Origin: Acidaminobacter hydrogenoformans DSM 2784
GTDB taxonomy: Bacteria; Bacillota; Clostridia; Peptostreptococcales; Acidaminobacteraceae
Length of the DNA: 64,000 nt
Reading direction: 5' to 3'
NCBI RefSeq assembly: GCF_900103005.1
Contig: NZ_FMWL01000017.1
Span: 1 to 64,000, forward strand
Position numbers and translations under genes: made by a program. Positions 40,436 to 50,700 of the stretch are shown one piece after another. Below the pieces are notes generated by a model that did no database searches, had not been told where the DNA came from, and saw nothing but the letters and a program-made list of their open reading frames with translations. Within the stretch, counting starts at the first letter, position 1; each line of letters starts with the position of its first letter.

Positions 40436-42172
40436 TTACATAGCCGGTATAAGGATTACTTGACCTGGAAGAATAAGATTCGGATTGCTGAGCTTGTTGT
40501 ACTCAGCCAACTTTTGCCAGGTCGTGTTGTGCTTCAGTGCAATATGGGAAAGCGTATCCCCTGAAACAACCGTATAGGCTGTTGCCTGACCTTCTGGAAC
40601 TGGAACTGGAGTTGGAGCTGCAGGCTCTGCAGGTACTGGCGTCGTTGGAGTCTCAATTGCTGGTCCGTCATAGACCTTAATTCTGCCGTCCACTGCTGCG
40701 CTGCCCACACCGACCTCTTTAATGTATTTGACCAACGCTTCATCCAGAGCCATGAATAAACCAGCTTCCGGATAAGTCTTGAACATTTGATAGTCATCAC
40801 CACCAGCAGCCATGAAGTCGTTTGTGGCGACCAAATAACTCTTGGCAGGATCAATGGCCTTGCCGTCGATCATTGCAGTCACAACCCGCTTACCTACTTC
40901 TTTTGACGGGTCAAACTGAACTCTTATGCCCGCAAGATGCGGAAACGCACCCATTTGGTTAGGATAGTCCGTCAAGCCGTGCTCTATAGCTTTTAGCAGG
41001 TCTTCTCCTGTGATCGATTTCGTGACAATATAATTTCCAAATGGCAATACTGTTGAAACTTCACCAACGGTTATATCCCCAACGTCAATAGAAGCCCTTA
41101 TGCCACCGCCGTTTGTAATGGCTACGTCTGCCCCTGTAACGTGCAGCATGGCTTGGGTAATCAGGTTCCCCAGATTTGTTTCGCCTGTTCGAACGAGCTC
41201 ACGGGCCCCTATAAGTTCAACTGAGGTCGATCCTACCACCACTGAAGTTACGACATCCTGTTCACCTTTCAATTCTGTGATCAGATTTTTAACCGTTTCA
41301 TCTTCTGCGAGATCTGCTACCGAAGCAGCTGGAATAAGATAAGGCTTAACTGCCGCAATTTCTCCGCCACTCCAAGTGATGTCGATTCTTCCAAGACTTT
41401 CATTATATCCGCCGGTTTGAACAATTGTCACGCCATTGTTGACAATACCTGTTGAAAAACGCGTATGACTGTGCCCGCCAATGATTAAATCAACACCGGG
41501 AACCTGATAAGCAATCATTCTGTCAGTAAATTCTGAAGCTGGTTCAAGACCAAGATGGGAAAGCACAACAATGAGATCCGCTTTGCCCTCAAGTTCAGCG
41601 ACCATTGCTTTTGCCGTCTCTATTGGATTTTCGATTTTAAGTCCTTTGGTATTGTCAGGATGGGATTTGTAATAAGTCTCTGGAGTAGCAAGTCCAAAGA
41701 CACCCACTTTAACCCCACCTACTTCTTTGATGACATACCGTTCAACGAACGGTGTACCATCCTCGTTGATGACATTAGCTGCGAGGAATGGATAGTTGGC
41801 CATCTCTTCAAGCTGAAGCACTCTTTCTTTGCCATAGTTAAAGTCATGGTTGCCTAAAGTCATGGCATCATAACCAACCGCATTATAAATATCTACAATA
41901 CTTTCCCCTTTGACCAGCGTAGCAATAGTCTGGCCATGGGTAGCGTCTCCTGCGTCCAGCAGCAGAACATTAGGATTTAATGCTTTCTCCTGATTGACAA
42001 GTTTTGCGATCTTTGCGTAACCGACAACGGACGCGCTGGATTCTACCCTTGCGTGAGCGTCATTGGTGTGAAAAATTGTAATTTCGACAGTGTCATCCTC
42101 TGCCGCGAAGCCAAACCCCATCATTGAAAAAACGAGGACCAGCATCAACAGCATACTCATTTTGCGTTTCAT
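40436..42172 (-). CDS. Secreted 5'-nucleotidase/UDP-sugar hydrolase with C-terminal LysM domain
   Basis: A 578-residue exported enzyme. A signal peptide covers residues 1-24 (ends GFGFAAED). The metallophosphatase domain has HTNDAHARVE, LDAGDATHGQ, LGNHDFNYG, LSHLGLEP and GGHSHTRF; the nucleotidase C-terminal domain follows (AITNGGGIRASID, NDFMAAGGDDYQMF). After a Pro/Ala linker (about residues 505-535) a LysM domain ends the protein (YTVVSGDTLSHIALKHNTTW to QVILIPAM). LysM should anchor it to peptidoglycan. Known relatives release adenosine or phosphate from nucleotides for uptake; the fusion keeps the enzyme at the wall. Confidence 0.9.
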   Translation of the reverse strand: MKRKMSMLLMLVLVFSMMGFGFAAEDDTVEITIFHTNDAHARVESSASVVGYAKIAKLVNQEKALNPNVLLLDAGDATHGQTIATLVKGESIVDIYNAVGYDAMTLGNHDFNYGKERVLQLEEMANYPFLAANVINEDGTPFVERYVIKEVGGVKVGVFGLATPETYYKSHPDNTKGLKIENPIETAKAMVAELEGKADLIVVLSHLGLEPASEFTDRMIAYQVPGVDLIIGGHSHTRFSTGIVNNGVTIVQTGGYNESLGRIDITWSGGEIAAVKPYLIPAASVADLAEDETVKNLITELKGEQDVVTSVVVGSTSVELIGARELVRTGETNLGNLITQAMLHVTGADVAITNGGGIRASIDVGDITVGEVSTVLPFGNYIVTKSITGEDLLKAIEHGLTDYPNQMGAFPHLAGIRVQFDPSKEVGKRVVTAMIDGKAIDPAKSYLVATNDFMAAGGDDYQMFKTYPEAGLFMALDEALVKYIKEVGVGSAAVDGRIKVYDGPAIETPTTPVPAEPAAPTPVPVPEGQATAYTVVSGDTLSHIALKHNTTWQKLAEYNKLSNPNLILPGQVILIPAM

Positions 42173-42314
42173 TCAGTACCCTCCTTTTGATCAGACAGTC
42201 TAAATAACCGGCATCCTATTCATACCACTTTTTAGGAGCGCAAAACACCGCACTGACTTTAATTAATACTGGAACTTATATTTCAGACTCGGGTTCACAA
42301 TATCAAAAGGCACT

Positions 42315-42344
42315 AAAAAGAGCCCTCCTCATTGAGAGCTCTTC
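42315..42344 (-). terminator. Terminator of the Usp-like gene
   Basis: Minus strand AAGAGCTCTC and GAGGGCTCTT pair around a short loop, then TTTTTAG follows. It lies just past the stop of the gene at 42352. Confidence 0.7.
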
Positions 42345-42351
42345 ATTAAAA

Positions 42352-42777
42352 TTATATTGAAGCTGATATGGCCAAATCCTGATCCACTTGGATTTCCAGC
42401 GGTACAATTTCAATAATTAAGTCCCTGTTCAGTTTATTCTCCAGACGATGGATCATATTCTGCTGCTTCGTTGATTCAAGGGATTCGCCCATGACAATTA
42501 TATCAACCTGTTCTTTATACGCGAACTTTGTCAAAGCGCTTTCTATGTCCATATCCTTTATCACTGACAATGTAGCGTCATAAGCCTTTGATATATCAAA
42601 GAGATATTCCAGCGCATCAGCTTCCTTCAGCTTTCCAAAATAACGCCAATTCTCTTTTACAACATGAACGACCAGCAATTCATCCTGGGCCTTACAGAGT
42701 TCCGCCCCGCGCTTGATGAGACGTTCGCATGATTTCTGCTGAGTGACGCAGACCATGATTTTTCTTCTGTTTACCAT
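42352..42777 (-). CDS. Universal stress protein-like domain
   Basis: A 141-residue UspA-fold protein. It starts NRRKIMVCVTQQKSCERLI, similar to the Usp domain of KdpD proteins, and contains HVVKENWRYFG and VDIIVMGESLES. ATP-binding G-rich loop G-2X-G-9X-G(S/T) is not clear. ATG 42777 has AAGGGG 7 nt upstream. Function unknown; stress or K+ sensing accessory are both possible given the KdpD likeness. Confidence 0.72.
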   Translation of the reverse strand: MVNRRKIMVCVTQQKSCERLIKRGAELCKAQDELLVVHVVKENWRYFGKLKEADALEYLFDISKAYDATLSVIKDMDIESALTKFAYKEQVDIIVMGESLESTKQQNMIHRLENKLNRDLIIEIVPLEIQVDQDLAISASI

Positions 42778-43103
42778 ATCTAACCCCTTCCAATAGATGT
42801 CTGTCAATCTGAATAACGGGACATTCAGCCATTTCGAGAGCTGTAACCTTATTGATTTACAGTCATTTTTTTCTTTGTACGAATTCTTATACTTATTATA
42901 TCAAACTTTTCTCTATGCCACTCGTGTTTTAATTATTATTTAATCTGTTTAATTTTTCTGAAACTTATTGTCTATGGGTTCCAATTATTTAGACACCTTT
43001 GAAATAATGTACTTCAGTTCCCTTTAGCTCAGTTTTAGCATATAATATTGTAAAACGCTGAGGCATTGCCTCTAAGCGTGCCACAGAAAGGAATGGGAAT
43101 ACC
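42778..43103. other. 326-bp divergent intergenic region
   Basis: A+T-rich gap between the Usp-like gene (minus) and the small gene at 43104 (plus). It holds a TATAAT and a leader hairpin (listed separately) near its right end. Otherwise nothing was recognised. Confidence 0.5.
43041..43079 (+). promoter_or_regulatory. TATAAT box and leader hairpin before the small gene
   Basis: A consensus TATAAT at 43041-43046 (no good -35) is followed by ACGCT/AGCGT and GAGGC/GCCTC arms pairing around ATT, with a 2-nt bulge, at 43055-43079. The hairpin lies at or near the transcript start and 24 nt before the ATG. It could stabilise the short mRNA or hold a regulatory site. Confidence 0.5.
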
Positions 43104-43343
43104 ATGAATACCTATATTAAAGTGATCGGACTTACTGGCAGCCATTTTGTAAAAGAGTTTGTAAAAATAAGGCATCACGACAATAAAGTCAGAGAAATCA
43201 GCGAAGATACCGTGGCAAAAAAATTTAAAAGTGGAAATACAAAAATAATCGTTCATTTCGAAGAAGATGGGCGCGAGATTGAGATCGATGATTTCAGTGA
43301 TCCGGAGATCATTCGCAAATTTCTGGGAAAAGCCTTTTTGTAG
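43104..43343 (+). CDS. Small basic/acidic protein of unknown function (79 residues)
   Basis: I do not recognise a family. The protein has alternating charged segments (DGREIEIDDFSDPEIIRKFLG) typical of real coding sequence. AAGGA and GGGA lie 6-13 nt before the ATG. The opposite frame (43035-43373, minus) is less convincing. The neighbour is a strong terminator on its far side. No signal or membrane segment. Confidence 0.62.
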   Translation: MNTYIKVIGLTGSHFVKEFVKIRHHDNKVREISEDTVAKKFKSGNTKIIVHFEEDGREIEIDDFSDPEIIRKFLGKAFL

Positions 43344-43413
43344 TACATCAGACCTGCTTTTCAATGAAGTCACAGCATTAACTACATGACCATGATATCC
43401 TAATTGACAAGCA

Positions 43414-43462
43414 CAAAAAAACCGCCCCTTTTGACATTTAAGATCAGTCTTAAGGGGCGGTT
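43414..43462 (-). terminator. Terminator of the P-loop gene
   Basis: AACCGCCCCTT and AAGGGGCGGTT pair over 11 bp, and TTTAAGA/TCTTAA pairs inside. On the minus strand TTTTTGTG follows. It may also serve the plus-strand small gene, whose side has a later TTTTT. Confidence 0.8.
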
Positions 43463-43519
43463 CAACCGTTTTTGGGATTTCAGCTGAGCTGAATCAAAGC
43501 CGGGTGTATTCGTTTTTAA

Positions 43520-43933
43520 CTAAGCTTTAATGTATTTCTTTAACGCCTCAGGGATTTCATCTTCTTCACAGGTGATAGTCGCGACAACTTTGACATTGTT
43601 GACCTCCGCGAATGCTTCAATGCGCTGTACATTTTCATAGATATCCTGTTCAGTGCCCTTCATTGTCTTTTTGATCCCATCAATATAAAGATTTTCAAGA
43701 TCATAGTCACTCGCCATCAAGCCACAAACAAAGCCAAAAAACTCCTCCGCAGTCTTGAGTGGCAATTCGATTGTGCTGATGTAACGGACATTGTGCGGCA
43801 GATCGTACATGTGGCTTTTGTCAGCATCAATAAAGATACTGCTTCCGTTTGAGCTCTTTGCCCTTTCATTGGCCATCTCAATCAGCGTCTTTGTCTTCCC
43901 GCTGCCACGATTGCCTGCGATTAGTGAGAACAT
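43520..43933 (-). CDS. Small P-loop NTPase
   Basis: A 137-residue protein whose Walker A is AGNRGSGKTKTL (residues 5-17). A FIDADKSH segment and NLYIDGIKKTMKG with a downstream VVATITCEEDEIP suggest a RecA/ABC-like core. It is short, about the size of a nucleotide-binding domain alone. Similar clostridial proteins are sometimes annotated as PilT-like, but no pilus genes are here. Function unknown. Confidence 0.65.
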   Translation of the reverse strand: MFSLIAGNRGSGKTKTLIEMANERAKSSNGSSIFIDADKSHMYDLPHNVRYISTIELPLKTAEEFFGFVCGLMASDYDLENLYIDGIKKTMKGTEQDIYENVQRIEAFAEVNNVKVVATITCEEDEIPEALKKYIKA

Positions 43934-44036
43934 GTCAATCTCCTCCTCTGGGTTTAGCTGAATTTGAAGATAGTTACTTAGTCGTTAGTATACCCATAAT
44001 ATTCGATTTACCTTCATAGATGTCCTTCATGAACGA

Positions 44037-44067
44037 AAAAAAATTTTCAGACAATTCCATTCGTCTT
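44037..44067 (-). terminator. Terminator-like hairpin after rlmN
   Basis: AGACGAAT and ATTGTCT arms pair with one bulge around GGA; on the minus strand GAAAATTTTTTT follows. Two copies of the palindrome TTCATGAA flank it. Confidence 0.5.
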
Positions 44068-44077
44068 CTTCATGAAC

Positions 44078-45145
44078 TTATTCCTCAGGATCATCCAGAT
44101 AAGATTTTCGAAGCTGTCCGCAGGCTGCGTTTATGTCGCTCCCCAGTTCCCGCCGAATAGTCGTTTCAATGCCGGCGCGTTTCAAAACCTCTGCGAATTT
44201 TCTTACAGCAGCGTCTCCGGCAGCTTTATAGCCGCGCTCTGCCACTGGATTGATTGGGATCAGATTTACGTGACACAGCTTGCCTTTCAGCGCTTTTGCC
44301 AGTTTTTGCGCTTCCATCTCATGATCGTTTTCTCCCCGAATCAGAGCATATTCATAGGTAATCCTGCGACCTGTTTCATTGGCATAAGCATCACAAGCTT
44401 TGATGACTTCGCTGACGGGATACTTTTTGTTGACAGGCATAAGTTCTGACCTGACAGCATTCTCCGCGCTATGCAGGGACACTGCGAGCGTGATCTGATA
44501 ATGCTTCTTTGCCAGTGCTTCTATGCCAGGCACTATGCCGCAGGTTGATAATGTGATATGGCGCTGCCCAAGCTTCAGTCCTTCCTCAGAGCTTGCGAGC
44601 TCAATAAACTTCGTAACTTCTTCAAAATTGTCAAGCGGCTCTCCGCTGCCCATCAAGACGACGCTGGAAACCCTCGTTCCTCCCAAGTTCTGGATTTCAA
44701 GCAACTGTCCCAGCATTTCTCCGGCAGTGAGGTTTCGAACCATGCCATCCAAAGTTGAAGCACAAAAAGTGCACCCCATACGGCAGCCGACTTGTGTTGA
44801 CAGACAGGCTGACACACCGTGGCGGTAGACCATTCTGACAGATTCAATAACATTGCCGTCATTCAGCCTGAACAGGTATTTAGTCGTTTGGTCATTCCCA
44901 GAGGTGAGCGCTTCAACACATCTAACGTTGTCCAGCAAAGTTTTCTCCTGAAGCTTCTCTTTAAACGCACCGGAAAGATCCGTCATTTCATCAAAGGTTT
45001 TCACGCCTTTGTGCACCCAGGCATAAAGCTGCTTCCCCCTGAATTTCTTTTCCCCAAGCTGCTCTGTTAGCTGGATCATCTCGGTGAGGGACATGCTTCT
45101 CAATTCAGGCTTCACTATTGGCAACCTTGAGTTCTTTATATCCAT
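44078..45145 (-). CDS. rlmN: 23S rRNA (adenine-2503-C2)-methyltransferase
   Basis: A 355-residue radical-SAM enzyme. The CX3CX2C cluster motif is GCRMGCTFCAS (near residue 108). LMGSGEPLDNFEEV, LSTCGIVPGI and the C-terminal catalytic Cys in AACGQLR fit RlmN, which makes 2-methyladenosine in the peptidyl-transferase centre and in some tRNAs. ATG 45145 has GGGGGTGG 4 nt upstream. It ends the convergent set with the P-loop gene. Confidence 0.93.
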   Translation of the reverse strand: MDIKNSRLPIVKPELRSMSLTEMIQLTEQLGEKKFRGKQLYAWVHKGVKTFDEMTDLSGAFKEKLQEKTLLDNVRCVEALTSGNDQTTKYLFRLNDGNVIESVRMVYRHGVSACLSTQVGCRMGCTFCASTLDGMVRNLTAGEMLGQLLEIQNLGGTRVSSVVLMGSGEPLDNFEEVTKFIELASSEEGLKLGQRHITLSTCGIVPGIEALAKKHYQITLAVSLHSAENAVRSELMPVNKKYPVSEVIKACDAYANETGRRITYEYALIRGENDHEMEAQKLAKALKGKLCHVNLIPINPVAERGYKAAGDAAVRKFAEVLKRAGIETTIRRELGSDINAACGQLRKSYLDDPEE

Positions 45146-45172
45146 TTTTCCACCCCCTATCACCGCCGATGG

Positions 45173-45919
45173 TTACGCTTCCATCAACGCACCCAAATCC
45201 TTTACTCTGCCTTTTCCCTTCAAATAATTCAGCCATTTTACGGTCGAAGTATTCATGATCAGCGCCTCTGGAACCCCAACCTCTTTAAAAAGTTTGGCGG
45301 CATAGTCAAACTTTCCAAGATCAAAGGCAATATGGCAATCGCTGGAAGCGATCATTCTTACATTGTGAAGGGCCGCGAGTTCTGCAATCTGATAGCAGTT
45401 ATCTTTACTGCCCTTTCTTCCCAAATTTGTGAAAGAAGAATTGTTGATCTCAATGACCTTACCTGTGGCGGCAGCAGCCTCTATAACAGCTTTACGATCG
45501 ATTTGCCAGCGGGGGTTACCCGTGTGTGCCAGGATGTCGACATACGGATTTTGCATGACTTTGATGAGGGTCTCAGTATTTTGGGACTCAGACCCAGGCT
45601 CCAGACAAACGTCATGGAAGCCCGCAATAACATAATCCAGCCGCTTCAGGAACCGCTCCTCAAGATCGATCCCTCCTGAATAGTCTATGATGTTGAGCTC
45701 TGCGCCTCTCAGGACAGTAACACCCTTGTAAGTCCGGGGGATTACCTGTTGATTGCCATGGTGGAAAGGATGAGGTCCACCGGGCATGGCAGGCCCATGG
45801 TCAGAAAATCCAATAAGCTCGAGTCCCTTCTCGACTGCCGCTTCCATGTACTCTTTGACAGTAGAATATGCATGTCCGCTGGCATAAGTATGGACATGAC
45901 AATCTAAAACCAGCTTCAT
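45173..45919 (-). CDS. PHP-domain phosphatase (YcdX family)
   Basis: A 248-residue PHP metal-dependent phosphoesterase. Motifs DCHVHTYASGHAYS, GFSDHGPAMPGGPHPFHHG, VLRGAELNI and ASSDCHIAFDLG supply the metal-binding His and Asp residues. The YcdX-like length and HPFHH segment fit phosphatases of small phosphorylated metabolites. It lies between rlmN and a hydroxyacid dehydrogenase on one strand. Substrate unknown. Confidence 0.85.
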   Translation of the reverse strand: MKLVLDCHVHTYASGHAYSTVKEYMEAAVEKGLELIGFSDHGPAMPGGPHPFHHGNQQVIPRTYKGVTVLRGAELNIIDYSGGIDLEERFLKRLDYVIAGFHDVCLEPGSESQNTETLIKVMQNPYVDILAHTGNPRWQIDRKAVIEAAAATGKVIEINNSSFTNLGRKGSKDNCYQIAELAALHNVRMIASSDCHIAFDLGKFDYAAKLFKEVGVPEALIMNTSTVKWLNYLKGKGRVKDLGALMEA

Positions 45920-45934
45920 ATCTATCTTCCTTTC

Positions 45935-46879
45935 TTAATAACCTCTTCTGACGTCGACTACATTGAGGAGCGGATCGCCAGCGGCAAGGCGCTTCAGATT
46001 TTCGAGGATGAGGGCTAAGCGTCTGTCATTTCTCATTTCAGAAATCCAGGAATTATGCGGTGTAATGTGGACACGTTCAATATCCCACAGAGGATGGGTT
46101 TCCGGAAGCGGTTCTTGTTCGAATACGTCGATATGGACACTTCTCAGGCGGCCTTGCGACAGCGCCTGAATCAGCGCCGCTTCGTCAAGAACCGCCCCCC
46201 TTGAAACGTTGATCAATATGGCATCTGGTTTCATACGCTCCAGGAATGCTTGATCCACAAAGCGCTCTGTTTGCGGTGTCTGAGGCAAAGCAATGACTAT
46301 TGCGTCGCAGCGGGCCGCCAACTCAAGCTTGTCCGTGGCACTGACAACATAATCAAACGCCTCGTGAGGTGTACCATGGGTATTAAGACCAATACGCGTC
46401 GCTTCAAAACCGCTTAAGCGAACAGCAGCTTCTTGGGCAATAGTCCCTGTCCCAAGAAAGCCTATTGTCTTTCCCACCATTTCGAGTACATCTGTAGTGA
46501 TCTTCCAGGTCTTCTTTTTCTTCTGAAGCTCAAACCAGCTGCTGTTCTTGAGGCCGCTGAGTATATTCCAGACAATCCACTCCCCCATGGGCTTTGAATA
46601 ACCACCCCGGTTATTTGTCACCACAATTTCACGGGCGAGGACTTGTTCAGCAGGAAGCTGGTCTATACCAATGGAGGAAAGAAGAATATGCTTCAGCGCA
46701 GGCATTTTGTCCAGATGAATGGACTTAAACGGATTATAGCACACCAGCACCTCAATATCACTGAGATCATGACTTTGGTCATTAAGCTCTGATTCTTTAA
46801 TGAAGACGACTTCATGTCCTAAAGCGCGCATTTTCGCCGCAGCCTCTGGACCATAATCATAGGTGATTAAAAGCTTCAT
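45935..46879 (-). CDS. D-2-hydroxyacid dehydrogenase family protein
   Basis: A 314-residue NAD(P)-dependent dehydrogenase. Nucleotide loop GFLGTGTIAQEAA (near residue 140), and catalytic Arg in INVSRGAVLDE, Glu in DVFEQEPLPE, and His in ITPHNSWIS. ATG 46879 has AAGGATGG upstream. It shows relatedness to phosphoglycerate, hydroxypyruvate and 2-ketoacid dehydrogenases, so the substrate is open. It follows the PHP gene by 15 bp. Confidence 0.85.
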   Translation of the reverse strand: MKLLITYDYGPEAAAKMRALGHEVVFIKESELNDQSHDLSDIEVLVCYNPFKSIHLDKMPALKHILLSSIGIDQLPAEQVLAREIVVTNNRGGYSKPMGEWIVWNILSGLKNSSWFELQKKKKTWKITTDVLEMVGKTIGFLGTGTIAQEAAVRLSGFEATRIGLNTHGTPHEAFDYVVSATDKLELAARCDAIVIALPQTPQTERFVDQAFLERMKPDAILINVSRGAVLDEAALIQALSQGRLRSVHIDVFEQEPLPETHPLWDIERVHITPHNSWISEMRNDRRLALILENLKRLAAGDPLLNVVDVRRGY

Positions 46880-46945
46880 AGAGTCAACCACCATCCTTTC
46901 AAAGGTTTTTTATCATTATATCACGGTCACAGCGCTGACGACTTC

Positions 46946-47605
46946 CTATTTTATGGCGCCTGTAGCAGAGCTGTAAATTTGCAGGAACGCCCTCACCACC
47001 GTGGGATCATAAAGGCGTCCGCTCATTTCGTTAAAATGTGTAAGGACTTCAGGCATAGGCCACGGCCTTTTGTAAACGCGCTCAGAGCTCAAAGCGTCAT
47101 AGACATCCGCTACAGCCACAATACGGCCGTATAAATGGATTCCGGCTCCTGCCAAGCCGTCTGGATAACCAGAACCGTCCCAGCGCTCATGGTGCTGCCT
47201 TGCGATCAGCGCGCCGGTCTTAAAAATTGGGGAAATAGAGGGCATAAGATAGGCCCATCCCCTGACGGAATGAGTCTGCATGATGTGCCTTTCCGCAAAG
47301 GTCAGCGGCCCTGGCTTATTCAGGATCTCGTCAGGCACTTCATGCTTGCCAACATCATGATAAGCTGAAGCCTTACGGATCAAATCCACCTCCCAGGCAG
47401 GAAGTCCTAAAGCCTTTGCGATCCCGGATGCGCAGGCCGACACTTTGGCAATATGCGCATGGGTTTCTTTGGAATAAAGTACGGCATCCAAGCGGGCAGA
47501 AACAACACTTTCCATGATCTCTGCCTCACAGCCGCATGCCTGTGCTTCCCGAACCATCTCAGGCAGCGTAATTAAATCGAAGCTATTAATAAAGTTGACA
47601 CTCAA
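46946..47605 (-). CDS. HD-GYP domain phosphodiesterase, stand-alone
   Basis: A 219-residue protein. The HD pair is YHDVGKHEVPDEILNKPGPLT and the diagnostic GYP motif is HHERWDGSGYPDG, with VADVYDALSSERVYKRPW. Such domains cleave cyclic di-GMP to pGpG or GMP, but here no receiver or sensor domain is attached. The TTG at 47605 fits the GGAGTG site; a GTG at 47614 is the alternative. Ends 67 bp before the next gene's start. Confidence 0.85.
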   Translation of the reverse strand: MSVNFINSFDLITLPEMVREAQACGCEAEIMESVVSARLDAVLYSKETHAHIAKVSACASGIAKALGLPAWEVDLIRKASAYHDVGKHEVPDEILNKPGPLTFAERHIMQTHSVRGWAYLMPSISPIFKTGALIARQHHERWDGSGYPDGLAGAGIHLYGRIVAVADVYDALSSERVYKRPWPMPEVLTHFNEMSGRLYDPTVVRAFLQIYSSATGAIK

Positions 47606-47697
47606 ATGAATCACTCCATTTCTCGGAATGTCACCATCATATAAACTTTTACATTATTTGTCAATTTCACTCCTCACAAATACATGGTTATTACCTT

Positions 47698-47762
47698 GTG
47701 AAAAAAAAAGCAGGAACTGGACATCATTGGCTTTTAAATGCCGTTAACGCCCCATTCCTGCA
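47698..47762 (-). terminator. Terminator of pyc
   Basis: GCAGGAA and TTCCTGC form a 7-bp stem with a large loop; on the minus strand at least nine T residues follow. The short stem is balanced by the very long T-run. Confidence 0.75.
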
Positions 47763-47781
47763 GCTATTAAATTTAAGTGTT

Positions 47782-50700
47782 CTAATGCGCGATAAGCTCG
47801 ATTAAAAGTTCCCCCGACTTAACACTTTGAGCTAAAGCAACGTTGATCTTCGCGACTTTCCCATCCACCGGAGACGTCACAGAAGTTTCCATTTTCATGG
47901 CTTCAACCACCGCTACGGTCTGACCTGCTTTGACTGTTTCCCCTTCCTTAACCAGGAGTTTGGTCACAGTGCCTGGAATTGAGGAGCCTATCTCGAAGGG
48001 ATTGGAGGGATCCGCCATTGAAGAGTACGACTCTGTCACCGTCATCTTGCTTGTTTTGTCCTTGATTTCGATTTCCCTGCGGTTGCCATTGATTTCGAAG
48101 TCGACAGTTCGGTTTCCGGTTTCATCCAGCTTTCCAATTTCAATGAGTTTGATGACCATGGTCTTACCGTATTCAAGTTCGACTTCGCAGGTTTCACCTT
48201 CCGACAAGCCATGGAAAAAGACATCGCTGCCCATTCTGGTAAAATCACCATTCTTGGCAACCCAGTCCAGATAGTCCTCGAAAACCTTAGGATAAAGCGC
48301 ATAGCTGATAATCTCAGCCTGAGAAAACTCACGCTTATACTTGGTTTCCAGCATTGCCTTGATTCCGTCAAGGTCCTCTGGCTCGAGCAGTTCACCCGGT
48401 CTGCAGGTAATAGGCTTTATGTCCTTCAGTACCAGCTTTTGAAGTTTTTCCGGGAACCCGCCCTGCGGCTGGCCCATCATCCCCTCAAAGTATGAGACGA
48501 CAGAATCCGGGAAAGCCATGTCCTTGGCTTTCTCATAGATATTCTCGGCTGTGAGCTCATTTTGGATCATAAAGATTGCCATGTCACCCACCGCTTTTGA
48601 AGACGGCGTTACCTTGACTATGTCACCAAACATGTCATTGACCGTGCGGAACATTTCCTTTACTTCTGTGAACCGGTGTCCAAGTCCAAAGCTTTCGACC
48701 TGTGGCTTCAGATTTGAGTACTGACCACCTGGAATTTCATAACGGTAAATTTCAGTACTCGCTGCCTTGAGATCTGATTCGAATTGAGAATAAACCGGTC
48801 TGACGGATGCCCAATAGTCACTGAGCAACTGGATTGAGCTCAAGTTGATGCCAGTGTCGCGTTCGGTATTCTCAAGCGCTGCGACAATGGAATTCAGCGC
48901 AGGCTGGCTGGTGACGCCTGACATACTGTTGAAAGCCGTATCGACAATGTCCGCACCAGCTTCAGCTGCCATTAGCATAGACGCGACACCATTGCCTGTC
49001 GTGTCGTGCGTGTGTACATGAACAGGGATAGAAATTTCCTCTTTCAATGCTTTGACGAGTTTAAAGGATGCGTAAGGCTTGAGAAGGGCAGACATGTCCT
49101 TGATGGCAAGGATGTGCGCACCCATGCGTTCGAGCTCTTTAGCCATATCGACATAATACCGAAGCGAATACTTGTCCCTGGAGGAATCGAGGATGTCGCC
49201 GGTATAGCAGATAGTCGCCTCGGCTATTTTCCCAGTCTTGATGACTTCGTCAATAGCGACTTCCATGCCCTTGATCCAGTTCAGGGAGTCAAAAATTCTG
49301 AAGACGTCAATGCCTTTGGCGGCTGAGACCTGAATCAGTTCGCGAATGACATTGTCCGGATAGTTCTTGTAGCCCACGCCGTTGGCACCGCGCAGAAGCA
49401 TCTGAAACAGAATGTTCGGGATGCGGTCTCGCAGAATTTCAAGGCGCTCCCATGGCGATTCTTTCAGGAAGCGGTAGGCGACGTCGAAGGTCGCGCCGCC
49501 CCACATCTCGAGTGAGAAAAGGTCCTCGGCTAAATGAGAGGTCGCTTTGGCAATACGGGTCATATCCCGGGTGCGGACTCGGGTTGCCATGAGGGATTGG
49601 TGGGCGTCGCGCATGGTTGTATCTGTGAGAAGGAGCTTCTTTTGGTCGTGGATCCAGGATACGAGACCATCGGCACCACGCTGATCCAAAATTTGTTTTG
49701 TGCCTTGGAGGATCCGCTTCTCGTACTTAGGTACCAGCGGCACGTCGAACTCACGCTTGAAGCCTTTGGTCTCATTGACGACCTTTTCGCCAATATAATT
49801 GAGGACTCTCAGCTCAATATCCTTCTTGACATGGATATCAAAGAGCTCCTTGTTCTTGAGGATGAAGTTCGTATCACAGGCGCCGCGCTTGAAGGTATCG
49901 TGGTTGAGGACATTGATCAGGAACGCTGCGTTCGTCTTCACGCCACGAATGGTAATTTCTCGGATAGAACGGATCTGCTTGCGGATCGCGTCGTCAAAGG
50001 TTCTTCCCCACGTGGTGGATTTCACAAGAAGGCTGTCATAATATGGACTGATGATAGCGCCGGTGAAGCCGCTGCCGCCATCCAGACGTACGCCAAAGCC
50101 GCCGCCAGTTCTGTAGACATCCATTTTGCCTGTATCTGGCGCAAAATTATGCGCTGGGTCTTCTGTCGTGATCCTGCACTGAATTGAATAGCCGCGAATT
50201 TGGACCGCATCTTGGGACGGCAGATTGATTTCCACAGAACCCAGCGGATAACCCTCCGCAACCTTAATCTGAGCTTGAACAATATCAACGCCCGTAACCA
50301 TTTCCGTCACAGTATGCTCCACTTGAATTCTCGGGTTCATTTCAATGAAGTAATGCTTCCCGTCCTGATCCACCAGGAACTCACACGTGCCAGCGTTTTT
50401 GTAGGATACGGCCGAAGCTATCTTGATAGCGTCCTGACAGATTTCAAGCCGCTTCTCTTCCGTAAGGGAGAAGGCAGGCGTGTATTCAATCAGCTTCTGA
50501 TGGCGCCGTTGAATTGAACAATCGCGCTCATACAGATGCACAATATTTCCATAGCCATCCCCAAGAATCTGGACTTCAATATGCTTTGGATCCTCAAGGT
50601 ATTTTTCTATAAAGACGTCTTCGACGCCAAAAGCCTTCCTCGCTTCGTTGCGTGCAGAATGAAGTTCTTCGAGGAGCTTGGCTTCTTCCCTGACAATTCG

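Noticed and set aside
43035-43373. 112-residue minus-strand frame across the small gene at 43104
   Set aside because: No ribosome site, odd composition, and the plus-strand frame has a better start and leader.
49534-50187. 217-residue plus-strand frame over pyc
   Set aside because: Antisense to conserved carboxylase sequence; no ribosome site or family match.
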